Source: UBA3210 sp048359995 (GTDB lineage Bacteria > Bacillota_I > Bacilli_A > RFN20 > CAG-449). From it: 64,000 nucleotides of DNA. The notes under the pieces are model-generated. The model made no database searches and was not told where the DNA came from. It was given only the letters and a program-made list of their open reading frames with translations. A program made the translations under genes and the position numbers. Positions 18,113 through 24,784 of the stretch are shown in pieces. The stretch lies in the NCBI GenBank assembly GCA_048359995.1, contig DBGCPK010000005.1, positions 1 through 64,000 on the forward strand, written 5' to 3'. Position 1 is the first letter of the stretch. The number at the start of each line of letters is the position of its first letter.

Positions 18113-18841
18113 CTATCCTTTACTCTCCTGCTTTTTACTCATTTCGCCGTAACTTACCTCTACCGCATCGAGGGAAATAGAGCATTTCAAACGATAAAAA
18201 GGGATCTCTTTCAAAATCCGATTCAACGTTTGAAACAAAAAATCCATATCCGCCTCTGCTTCCGGAAGAAGAATCTGATGAAAGATTCTTCGACTCGCTT
18301 CCGACGTCGAAAGTCGGACGATCTCGTTGGTTTCTCCCCTCTCGATAAAGCACATTCCTTTGACGGGAACTCGACAGTTGGTATTGTATCCCTCTTTTCC
18401 CGCCCAAGGAGAACCGTAAACGAACAGTCGGTTTCCGATCCATCGATAAATCGGCTTATCTCCGTTGACAAAAGCAAATCGATGATCCGAATTCTCGAAA
18501 TATTTTTTCCATAAACGGATATGCGTTGTCTTTCCCACTCCCGACAAAGCCATAAAAGCATAGGCCTCGCCGTCGACGGAAACGACTGCCGAATGAATCA
18601 GAATCCCGTCGTATTTCAACATTTCTCCTGCGATTTTCCGCAAAACCACCGTCGCCTCGTAAGCCCCTCTGTGCATTTCGATCTCCGATATTCTTTTCTC
18701 TTCGTCGATTTCTTCTTCGCTTACCTCAATGGAAAAAGCAGGACAATCCGAATCTGCGATCGCGTAATCTTTGCACATCTTTTCGAAAAAAGCGTATCGG
18801 TTTCGTATTTCGATATCGAGATCGCAAATTCTGATGTACAT
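18113..18841 (-). CDS. HPr-kinase-like serine kinase of the RiPP-like locus
   Basis: The 242-residue protein has the HprK-type P-loop SGVGKTT (100-106) preceded by IHSAVVSVDGEAYAFMAL, and the downstream VNGDKP and YGSPWAGKEG blocks typical of HprK-related kinases found in RiPP clusters (the lasso-peptide kinases of the paeninodin type). Those enzymes phosphorylate a C-terminal Ser of the peptide. It lacks the N-terminal domain of true HPr kinase. The ATG at 18841 follows GAGGG; an in-frame TTG two codons earlier is less likely. It follows a terminator and probably has its own promoter (TACAAT near 18868), so it begins the enzyme operon. Confidence 0.82.
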   Translation of the reverse strand: MYIRICDLDIEIRNRYAFFEKMCKDYAIADSDCPAFSIEVSEEEIDEEKRISEIEMHRGAYEATVVLRKIAGEMLKYDGILIHSAVVSVDGEAYAFMALSGVGKTTHIRLWKKYFENSDHRFAFVNGDKPIYRWIGNRLFVYGSPWAGKEGYNTNCRVPVKGMCFIERGETNEIVRLSTSEASRRIFHQILLPEAEADMDFLFQTLNRILKEIPFYRLKCSISLDAVEVSYGEMSKKQESKG

Positions 18842-18891
18842 AGACAACCCTCTTTCAATTCTTTCCTTATTGTATCAAAAAGCAGAGCAAT

Positions 18892-18929
18892 AAAAAAGAG
18901 GGAGAAAGCATTTCTCTTTCTCTCTCTTT
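18892..18929 (-). terminator. Terminator between the secreted-protein and kinase genes
   Basis: On the minus strand AAAGAGAGAGAAAG pairs with CTTTCTCCCTCTTT with one mismatch and is followed by a TTTTTT tract. It splits the locus into a peptide/secreted-protein unit and an enzyme unit. Confidence 0.8.
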
Positions 18930-18938
18930 TGTCTTGAA

Positions 18939-20558
18939 TTAAAGCGAAACCGAATAAGAGGTCTGCGAAGTTACAAAGTTAACGTCACTCGATTGATTCC
19001 AAACAGTAGGATTTCCCCAAGAGGTAGTTCCATCTGTCGGAGCATTGCTCGGATCGCATCTCGCAATTAAGAATGCGGTAGCACTATTGACGAGCGTGAA
19101 GTTGACAACATTTGTACTCGAATCGGTACTGGTATTTTTAACCCAAGTTCCGTTGCCGTAATTTCCTCCCCAGATCCACAAATAATAGACTTCATTTCCC
19201 ATCACAGGATCCCAGCCACTGGCGGTAACGGTAATCGCGACATCGATCGTTTTGTTGTCATCCTCCGAGGCTTCATAACCGCTCATATAGCCGACATACC
19301 AAATCAAATCGCTGCTTGAATCTTGATCCGGATAAACTTTAAAGTATACATCGACATTCGTCGCATCGTTATGGACGGTTGCAACACCGGTATCCTCTAC
19401 CTCAACGAGATTGCAATTCGAATCGAAGTTGACGGTCGAAGTCAGTTGCGTGTCGTTCTTGAAGAATTTGACTTCCTGTCCGGCGGTAACGCTTGTAATA
19501 CCCGTAACCATATATTCCGCCAATCGGCCGTCTGTCGTATCCGTCTCCGTATTTTCGGTTAAAGTGTAAGTGGTCGTACCGATCGTCATCGTGTAAACGT
19601 CCGCAGGTACTTCGTATCCGGTAACCCAGACGCTGTATCCTCCGTCTTCATAGCATTTCAAATAAACGGAGACGTTTTCTTTGGTCTGCTTAATGGAAAT
19701 TTGATTCGCTTCCGAATTGTAGGTCAGATTGTTGTTGGAATCTAACGGTTCGTAGTAAGCATCCGTCAATTCTGTTCCGTCCAATGCGAGTTGAATGACA
19801 TCGCCTTCGGTAACGCTTAAACCGCCGACTTTGTACTGAGCCTTCGCGCTATCTTCACCGAGTTCGGCCGTCGCATCGCTCATCAAATAAGTTTTTCCGC
19901 CTAACGTCATCGTGTAGTATTCCGTAACCGTCGTTCCGCTCGCGGTACTCGTGACGTTGGTCACTTTTTCCGTTCCCGTCACGGTATTTTCCTCATCGAG
20001 TTGACAATACGGAGTTACCGACAACAAAGTGTCGTTAGAAGCCGTCGGAATACCTTTGATCGTAATAGCGATAAAGAACGTGTATCCCGATTTGCCTGCG
20101 AAATCGTCGATGGTCGAAGTGCTGCTCACCGAACTCAAAGCATTGACATACGTTACTGAGCCTGCACTCATCGAATTGTAATAAGATTGTACGGCAACGG
20201 TTTCCGTCGTGCTGTTGATTTTGACTTTAAAACCGTAATTCCCCGGAACGAACGCTTGAACAGCGCCCTCTTCGTCCGTACGATAACTTCCCTGTACCGC
20301 GGCGACGAAACGAATATCCCGTTTTCCGTCGACCTCATCGGTTACCTGCGCCTTGACATCGGAAATGTAATCTTCTGCCGTCAGCGCACTTTCCGTCGAA
20401 GCCGCGCGTTTGACTGCTGCCAGATCCCTGTTTCCCTCGACGACGTCGGTTACGATCAGTTGATCGACGCTTTTGGCATTTACCGCCGTTAATCCTGTTG
20501 CCGTCGCCGTTGTGAGCAGCATAGCGCCGCTTAACAATAAGACATTTAATCTTTTCAT
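18939..20558 (-). CDS. Secreted repeat protein, probably carbohydrate-binding
   Basis: The 539-residue protein has a Sec signal peptide (basic start, hydrophobic core LLLSGAMLLTTATATG, Ala-x-Ala-like site NAKS near residue 30) and no membrane anchor or sorting signal. Two related repeats start near residues 213 and 317 (YTMTLGGKTYLMS and YTMTIGTTTYTLT, each followed by V-T-x-G-[DQ] and a beta-rich segment). The C-terminal 100 residues contain YYLWIWGGNYGNGTW, an aromatic-rich block, then CDPSNAP and TVWNQSSD, reminiscent of CBM26-type starch-binding modules. No catalytic motif is visible. It starts 202 bases after the peptide gene on the same strand. Its role in the locus is unknown; a surface or secreted glycan-binding partner is possible. 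Confidence 0.75.
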   Translation of the reverse strand: MKRLNVLLLSGAMLLTTATATGLTAVNAKSVDQLIVTDVVEGNRDLAAVKRAASTESALTAEDYISDVKAQVTDEVDGKRDIRFVAAVQGSYRTDEEGAVQAFVPGNYGFKVKINSTTETVAVQSYYNSMSAGSVTYVNALSSVSSTSTIDDFAGKSGYTFFIAITIKGIPTASNDTLLSVTPYCQLDEENTVTGTEKVTNVTSTASGTTVTEYYTMTLGGKTYLMSDATAELGEDSAKAQYKVGGLSVTEGDVIQLALDGTELTDAYYEPLDSNNNLTYNSEANQISIKQTKENVSVYLKCYEDGGYSVWVTGYEVPADVYTMTIGTTTYTLTENTETDTTDGRLAEYMVTGITSVTAGQEVKFFKNDTQLTSTVNFDSNCNLVEVEDTGVATVHNDATNVDVYFKVYPDQDSSSDLIWYVGYMSGYEASEDDNKTIDVAITVTASGWDPVMGNEVYYLWIWGGNYGNGTWVKNTSTDSSTNVVNFTLVNSATAFLIARCDPSNAPTDGTTSWGNPTVWNQSSDVNFVTSQTSYSVSL

Positions 20559-20591
20559 TTTTCTTCCCCTTTACAATTGCCGAACCCTCGA

Positions 20592-20647
20592 TCAGACTTC
20601 CGCTTTCGTCTGACGGGATTCGAATTCGCGGAGAACAGAAGTTCTCC
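20592..20647 (-). promoter_or_regulatory. Two hairpins in the leader of the secreted-protein gene
   Basis: Within the 202 bases between the peptide gene and the secreted-protein gene, the minus strand can form GGAGAAC-TTCT-GTTCTCC (20630-20647) and TCAGAC with GTCTGA (20592-20613). Neither is followed by a T run, so they are not terminators. They may set the relative expression of the two genes or stabilise mRNA. A weak promoter (TTGAAA and TAGAAA about 16 bases apart) may lie just upstream. Confidence 0.45.
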
Positions 20648-20760
20648 ATTCGCACTGAATACGAACGATCCGTTTTTTACCGATGACCTTTCATCTATTT
20701 TTCATTTCTATTCGCTTATCGTTCGATTTCAAGTGGCGAAAATACAGAAACGAACACGAT

Positions 20761-20898
20761 TTAGAAACTTCCGAAATCGATGATATCTCCGTCTCCGTCT
20801 CCCCATTCTCCCGGCGTAACCGACACCGAAGTGGTAACGATGTCTTTTTCTTCGACTACGACGAAATCCATTGTCGGATTCAAGTATTCCTTTTTCAC
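20761..20898 (-). CDS. 45-aa RiPP-precursor-like peptide
   Basis: A short gene of 45 codons with GTG start and a strong AAGGAGA site six bases upstream. The leader-like half begins MKKEYLNPTMDF, which contains Y-x-x-P-x-M, matching the YxxPxL motif read by PqqD-like B1 proteins in lasso leaders. It then runs through EEKDIVTTS, with Thr near the expected cleavage point. The core-like half has TPGEWGDGDGDIID and ends FGSF, with Ser44 next to last, a plausible kinase target. A Glu seven or eight residues after the predicted cut would fit a macrolactam ring, but no lasso cyclase gene is in this window. The product is unknown. I recall similar short peptides in gut Clostridia, but could not search. 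Confidence 0.75.
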   Translation of the reverse strand: MKKEYLNPTMDFVVVEEKDIVTTSVSVTPGEWGDGDGDIIDFGSF

Positions 20899-20952
20899 TG
20901 ACTTTCTCCTTTCCGCAATACAAAAAATATTGCCTTTTAGAAATGTAAGTCA

Positions 20953-20981
20953 ATTATATAATGTAAGCGGTTACTTGACTA
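20953..20981 (-). promoter_or_regulatory. Promoter of the peptide gene with a cre-like box
   Basis: The minus strand has a perfect TATAAT (20953-20958) with TAGTCA 17 bases upstream. The spacer contains a CcpA operator-like sequence, TGTAAGCGGTTACT on the plus strand (20962-20975), one mismatch from TGWNANCGNTNWCA. CcpA binding at this place would block RNA polymerase when preferred sugars are present. AATGTAAG is also repeated directly at 20942 and 20960. Confidence 0.6.
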
Positions 20982-21072
20982 TTTTTTTTTGATTTTGATA
21001 AAATTACATTTATTATTTATAATAAATCCTTGATTTTTTATACATTAATTTTAAAGTGTTGATTTTCATACG

Positions 21073-21102
21073 AAAAAGCGTCTCCGTTTTTTCGGAGAAC
21101 GC
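21073..21102 (-). terminator. Terminator after dnaN
   Basis: GCGTTCTCCG, six A residues and CGGAGACGC, then CTTTTTC on the minus strand. It isolates dnaN from the RiPP-like locus. The plus strand also ends in a T-rich stretch, so it may work in both directions. Confidence 0.8.
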
Positions 21103-21158
21103 CTTTCTTTCCGTATTATTTTTTCGAATCGAAGAAATCCCTTTTCGGGAAAAACGCT

Positions 21159-22280
21159 CTAATAGTAAGAACGAACCGGAGTGATGATCTGAATGATCTT
21201 GTCGTCGACGGGAGAAGTTACCTTGAACGCGTTCATTTCTCCGGCAAAAGACAGAATCACGTCTTCGCTTTGAGCCGCGCGGATCGCGTCGATGACATAA
21301 TCGACGTTGAAAGAAATGTCGAATCTTCCGCCTTCGTACTGAAAAAGTTCCACTCTTTCGTTCGCCGATCCGATTTGCTCGCTTTTGGAAGAAATTTCGA
21401 CTTTATCTTCCTCCAAAGATAGTTTGACGATTCTCTCTCTTTCGATAGCCAAAAGAGAAACGCGCTGCATCGCGTCGATGAATTTAGAGGCGTTGACTTG
21501 CAAAACATACGGGTAATTATTCGGTATCATGCGCGAAGTTTTCGGGAAATCTCCGTTGATCAGTCTGGAAAACACTTTCGTCGTTCCGAATTCGAAAACC
21601 GTCTTATTCGACGCGATATACAAGCGAATCGTCTCTTCTTCCAACAATTTGGATACTTCGTTCAGCACTTTGACAGGAATGTTGGCTTCGATAGCGTCCG
21701 AATTGTCGATGTCGTGCATTTTCTTGGCCAATCGATAACTGTCGGTCGCGACGAATTCCGCCTTTCCTTCTTCCGAACGGAAATTGATCGCCGTCAAAAT
21801 CGGGCGCACTTCCCTTGTCGAGGCCGCGAATGCCGTCTGAGCGACGATCTTCTTGAAATCCGCCGTCTTGAACAGAACTTCCTCTCCTTCGACGGAAAGG
21901 TCGAGATCGGGATATTCTTCGCTTCGCATCGAGTTCAACTGAAAGTTCGCCTTTTCATCCGAAATCCGTACGATGACGTCGTCGACGACTTCCAGCGTTA
22001 CTTCGGAAGAATCCAAACGTCGAATGATTTCGATCAGATATTTTGCCGAAATCAGCGTTTCTCCGAGCGTATAATCACGAATGATCTCTTTTTCGTCCTG
22101 CACGAACGGAAGTGAACTTTCAATCGTAATGTCGTTGTCCGAACCGATCAGCGTCAGCCCTTGGTCATTCAATACGATTTTGAAATTGAGAAATGCCGGC
22201 GTAGGCGATTTCTGCCCGATGGCTACGTTGACGGTGCTGAGAATTTTCAGAAAAGAGAGGCGATCGATGGTGAATTTCAT
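21159..22280 (-). CDS. dnaN: DNA polymerase III sliding clamp (beta subunit)
   Basis: The clamp encircles DNA and tethers the replicase. The 373-residue protein shows the three-fold repeated clamp fold, starting MKFTIDRLSFLKIL, with REVRPILTAINF in the middle and the usual C-terminal end VTSPVDDKIIQIITPVRSYY (family: PVR/PMR-x at the end). An AAGGAG site precedes the ATG. It follows dnaA on the same strand with 118 bases between them. Confidence 0.97.
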   Translation of the reverse strand: MKFTIDRLSFLKILSTVNVAIGQKSPTPAFLNFKIVLNDQGLTLIGSDNDITIESSLPFVQDEKEIIRDYTLGETLISAKYLIEIIRRLDSSEVTLEVVDDVIVRISDEKANFQLNSMRSEEYPDLDLSVEGEEVLFKTADFKKIVAQTAFAASTREVRPILTAINFRSEEGKAEFVATDSYRLAKKMHDIDNSDAIEANIPVKVLNEVSKLLEEETIRLYIASNKTVFEFGTTKVFSRLINGDFPKTSRMIPNNYPYVLQVNASKFIDAMQRVSLLAIERERIVKLSLEEDKVEISSKSEQIGSANERVELFQYEGGRFDISFNVDYVIDAIRAAQSEDVILSFAGEMNAFKVTSPVDDKIIQIITPVRSYY

Positions 22281-22398
22281 AATATGTACTCCTTTTTTTA
22301 TTTATCATAATCATAACGGCTGTGGAAACTGTGGAAAACCTTCGCTGTTTCCTTAAACGAATTATACCACTTTTAACTTTAAAATACTATGTATTTTG
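22281..22398. other. dnaA-dnaN intergenic region with tandem DnaA boxes
   Basis: Two nine-base DnaA-box-like words abut exactly: TGTGGAAAC (22321-22329) and TGTGGAAAA (22330-22338), the complements of GTTTCCACA and TTTTCCACA. An AT-rich stretch flanks them on both sides. In B. subtilis the unwinding element lies between dnaA and dnaN, so this region may be the second half of a bipartite origin. Confidence 0.6.
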
Positions 22399-23763
22399 TC
22401 AAGATTTCAACTGCTTTTTCAAAGTGGTTAAAGCGCCTTGAAGTTCGATGTCGGTTTTCAACATCAAATCCACTTTTTCGCACGAAGACATTACCGTGGA
22501 ATGATCGCGACCGAAGATTTTTCCGATCTGAATATACGGCGTTCCGATCAAGGTGCGGCAAAGGTACATACAAATCTGACGGGCCAAAGCGATTTGAGAA
22601 GTTCTCACCTTGGATTTGATCTGGTTTTCGGTCAGATGATAGTAAGAACCGACGACGTCGATGATCTTTTCTTCGGTGACGATTTTGGATTTGTCTTTGG
22701 TCGCCATCATCGGTTTGACCGATTCCTTGATCGTCGGAAGATCGATTTTGGAAATGTGCTTGACGTTGATGGTATAAAAGAGCAAGCGATTCAACGCGCC
22801 TTCGAGTTCGCGGACGTTCTTGGAAAAATTTTCCGCGAGATAGACCAAACCGTCTTCGTCGAAATTGGAAACGTCCAAACCGTTGGATTCGATTTTTGTT
22901 TTCAGAATTTCAACCAAGGTCGCGGTATCGGGATTCTTGATACAGACGCTCAAGCCCATATTGAATCGGGAAACCAAGCGGTCTTCCAAACCTTTCAGTT
23001 CGTTCGGATGGCGATCGGAAGTGAGGACGATCTGCTTGTTGTTGGCGATCAGCGTATTGAAGATATTGAAAAACATTTCCGAAGTTTTGACTTTTTCGGA
23101 TAAAAACTGAATGTCGTCGACCAAGAGAACGTCGATCGTCTTCAAAAAGTCTTTGAGATTTTCTTCCTGCTGCTCGCCGCGCGAAAATTTGATGTACTCG
23201 TCGATGAAAGCGTCGGTCGTTATATAGAGAACTTTCTTGTACGGATTGGTCGAACGGATATAGTTGCCCAAAGCGTGAATCAGGTGAGTTTTTCCCAATC
23301 CGGATTTCGCGTAAATAAACAGAGGATTGAATGAGTTTCCCAGAGAATTCCCCACTAAAAGCGAGGCTTGCACGGCTTCTTTATTGCAAGAGCCGACGAC
23401 GAAATTATCGAAATTGAACTTGGAATTCAGATTGCAGGAAGAGAAAAAAGAGGATTTTGTTTCTCCCGAAACGATTTTGACATTGTCTTTCAATTCGTCT
23501 TTACACACGAAAGAGAGATCGTATTCGGTTTCGGTAACTTCTTTCAGGCAGTCGCGAACGATTTGAAGATAATGCGCGTTATCGTTGAGAAACTGACTGG
23601 ATAGTTTGCTTCCCGTCGAGACGATCATCTTGTTTCCGTCGATTCGGGAAATTTTGGTATCCGCGAAAAAAGAATCGTAAAGATGACGGTCGCTGACCTG
23701 ACTTTTTATTCCTTCGAGAACGCGTTTCCAAATGCTGTTCTTCTGATCCAATGTCAATACCAT
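22399..23763 (-). CDS. dnaA: Chromosomal replication initiator DnaA
   Basis: DnaA binds oriC and melts it. The 454-residue protein has domain I (about 1-85), an AAA+ core with Walker A GLGKTHLIHALGN and Walker B DVLLVDDIQFLS, and the domain IV helix-turn-helix with the DnaA signature IGKIFGRDHSTVMSSCEKVD near the C-terminus. An AAGGAG site precedes the ATG. Its position at the strand-switch point marks the origin. Confidence 0.98.
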   Translation of the reverse strand: MVLTLDQKNSIWKRVLEGIKSQVSDRHLYDSFFADTKISRIDGNKMIVSTGSKLSSQFLNDNAHYLQIVRDCLKEVTETEYDLSFVCKDELKDNVKIVSGETKSSFFSSCNLNSKFNFDNFVVGSCNKEAVQASLLVGNSLGNSFNPLFIYAKSGLGKTHLIHALGNYIRSTNPYKKVLYITTDAFIDEYIKFSRGEQQEENLKDFLKTIDVLLVDDIQFLSEKVKTSEMFFNIFNTLIANNKQIVLTSDRHPNELKGLEDRLVSRFNMGLSVCIKNPDTATLVEILKTKIESNGLDVSNFDEDGLVYLAENFSKNVRELEGALNRLLFYTINVKHISKIDLPTIKESVKPMMATKDKSKIVTEEKIIDVVGSYYHLTENQIKSKVRTSQIALARQICMYLCRTLIGTPYIQIGKIFGRDHSTVMSSCEKVDLMLKTDIELQGALTTLKKQLKS

Positions 23764-24185
23764 ATCGGCTAACTCCTTTTGTCTTGCAATAGGAATTCTA
23801 ACATACCATTGTTGAAAAATACATTATTTCTTATCGCCTTTTTTCTTTTTCCACATCGGAAAACAATGAAAAAAATCGGATATTTCCATAGAAATTTTTA
23901 CTTTTCCACAATTTATCCGTGTGGGGAATCGTTCCTCATTTTCGACAAAATTCGATTTTTCGACATTCGGGAAAACTTGTCCTCAATTTTCTACTTTTTT
24001 CCATAGCGAAAAAAGGCGGATTCTTCCGAACCTTTTTATGCTTTTCCATAATGGCGAAAAGGCTTTTCAACACGATGTAGAAAAGCGTTTTTTCCTGTGT
24101 ATAATTCTGTGAAAATCCGAAAATTTTATACGCTTTTCTCTGTAAAAAAACGGAGATTGAATTTTCGAAAAATTTTTCGGTTGTG
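23764..24185. other. Putative oriC with DnaA boxes and two Spo0A-type boxes
   Basis: This AT-rich non-coding region lies between dnaA and rpmH, at the point where gene orientation switches. DnaA-box-like words include TTTTCCACA at 23847-23855 and 23902-23910, TTATCCGTG near 23913, TGTGTATAA (complement of TTATACACA, a perfect TTATNCACA) at 24096-24104, and TGTGGATAG slightly further on at 24225. Several weaker TTTTCCATA words are also present. Two perfect TTCGACA words at 23941-23947 and 23959-23965 match the Spo0A (0A) box in the same orientation. Confidence 0.8.
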
Positions 24186-24214
24186 TTGACTTATATATAA
24201 TTTATATATATAAT
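24186..24214 (+). promoter_or_regulatory. Strong promoter of rpmH
   Basis: TTGACT (24186-24191), exactly 17 bases, then a perfect TATAAT (24209-24214), with a fully AT spacer. It is among the best consensus promoters in the window. A DnaA-box-like TGTGGATAG starts 11 bases downstream, so DnaA might regulate it. Confidence 0.9.
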
Positions 24215-24251
24215 CAATTTCGTATGTGGATAGTAACGGAGGTGCAAAAAA

Positions 24252-24386
24252 ATGAAAAGAACATATCAACCAAGCAAAAGAAAAAAGAAAAACACCTGCG
24301 GGTTCAGAGCCAGAATGGCAACCCCGAACGGACGTAAAGTTTTAGCGAGACGTCGTGCAAAAGGCAGAAAAGAACTGACTGCATAA
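24252..24386 (+). CDS. rpmH: Ribosomal protein L34
   Basis: This 44-residue, highly basic protein of the large ribosomal subunit is the standard first gene to the right of oriC. It begins MKRTYQPSKRKKK and has the L34 signature GFRARMATPNGRKVLARRR. A GGAGGTG site lies eight bases upstream. The sequence is complete and of normal length. Confidence 0.98.
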   Translation: MKRTYQPSKRKKKNTCGFRARMATPNGRKVLARRRAKGRKELTA

Positions 24387-24400
24387 ATGCGCTAAAATAA

Positions 24401-24427
24401 CCCACTATATTTCTTAGTGGGTTTTTT
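24401..24427 (+). terminator. Attenuator between rpmH and rnpA
   Basis: CCCACTA and TAGTGGG form a seven-base stem followed by TTTTTT. Because rnpA has no clear promoter of its own, read-through here would set the ratio of L34 to RNase P protein. Confidence 0.8.
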
Positions 24428-24446
24428 AAAAGACAAGGGGATGAAT

Positions 24447-24776
24447 ATGAAAGTTAAGTATCGAGTGAAATCGCATCAGGATTTTCAGAAAGTCATCCGC
24501 GGAAATAAAAAGAAATTCGGTCATAGTTACATTGTTTATTCTTCACCGAACGAGTACGGATATCCCCGATTCGGAATTTCGACGCCGAAGAGGATCGGAA
24601 ACGCCGTGACGAGGAACAGAATACGCCGTCAGGTCAGGGCGATGTTGAGAGACATGATGGAAGGACGAAAAGGAACGGACTACGTTGTCGTCGTCAAAAA
24701 CGCTTATTCGGAGAACGAATACAAAAAAAATTACGAAGATCTGAAATCTGTTTTGGATCAGATAAAGGAGGACTGA
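24447..24776 (+). CDS. rnpA: RNase P protein component
   Basis: RnpA assists RNase P RNA in 5' processing of tRNA precursors. The 109-residue protein contains the signature RIGNAVTRNRIRRQVRAMLR and is strongly basic. The frame is open from inside the upstream terminator, but the ATG at 24447 follows AAGGGG by six bases and gives the family start MKVKYRVKSHQDFQ. It lies eight bases before yidC. Confidence 0.95.
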   Translation: MKVKYRVKSHQDFQKVIRGNKKKFGHSYIVYSSPNEYGYPRFGISTPKRIGNAVTRNRIRRQVRAMLRDMMEGRKGTDYVVVVKNAYSENEYKKNYEDLKSVLDQIKED

Positions 24777-24784
24777 GCAAGTCA

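Noticed and set aside
20600..20660. tRNA T-loop-like TTCGAATCCC on the minus strand
   Set aside because: No acceptor stem, anticodon arm or D-arm could be assembled around it.
14533..20898. Canonical lasso-peptide cluster
   Set aside because: The obligatory cyclase and transglutaminase-like B2 protease are not in the window, so only the tailoring part matches.
20729..20953. Longer open frame overlapping the 45-aa peptide
   Set aside because: It is Arg-rich shadow sequence in another frame; the ribosome site and promoter fit the short peptide frame instead.
20975..21004. Plus-strand promoter TTGACT with TAAAAT
   Set aside because: The match is good, but it would transcribe only toward the dnaN terminator with no gene; the A/T-rich context makes chance likely. 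An antisense RNA cannot be excluded.
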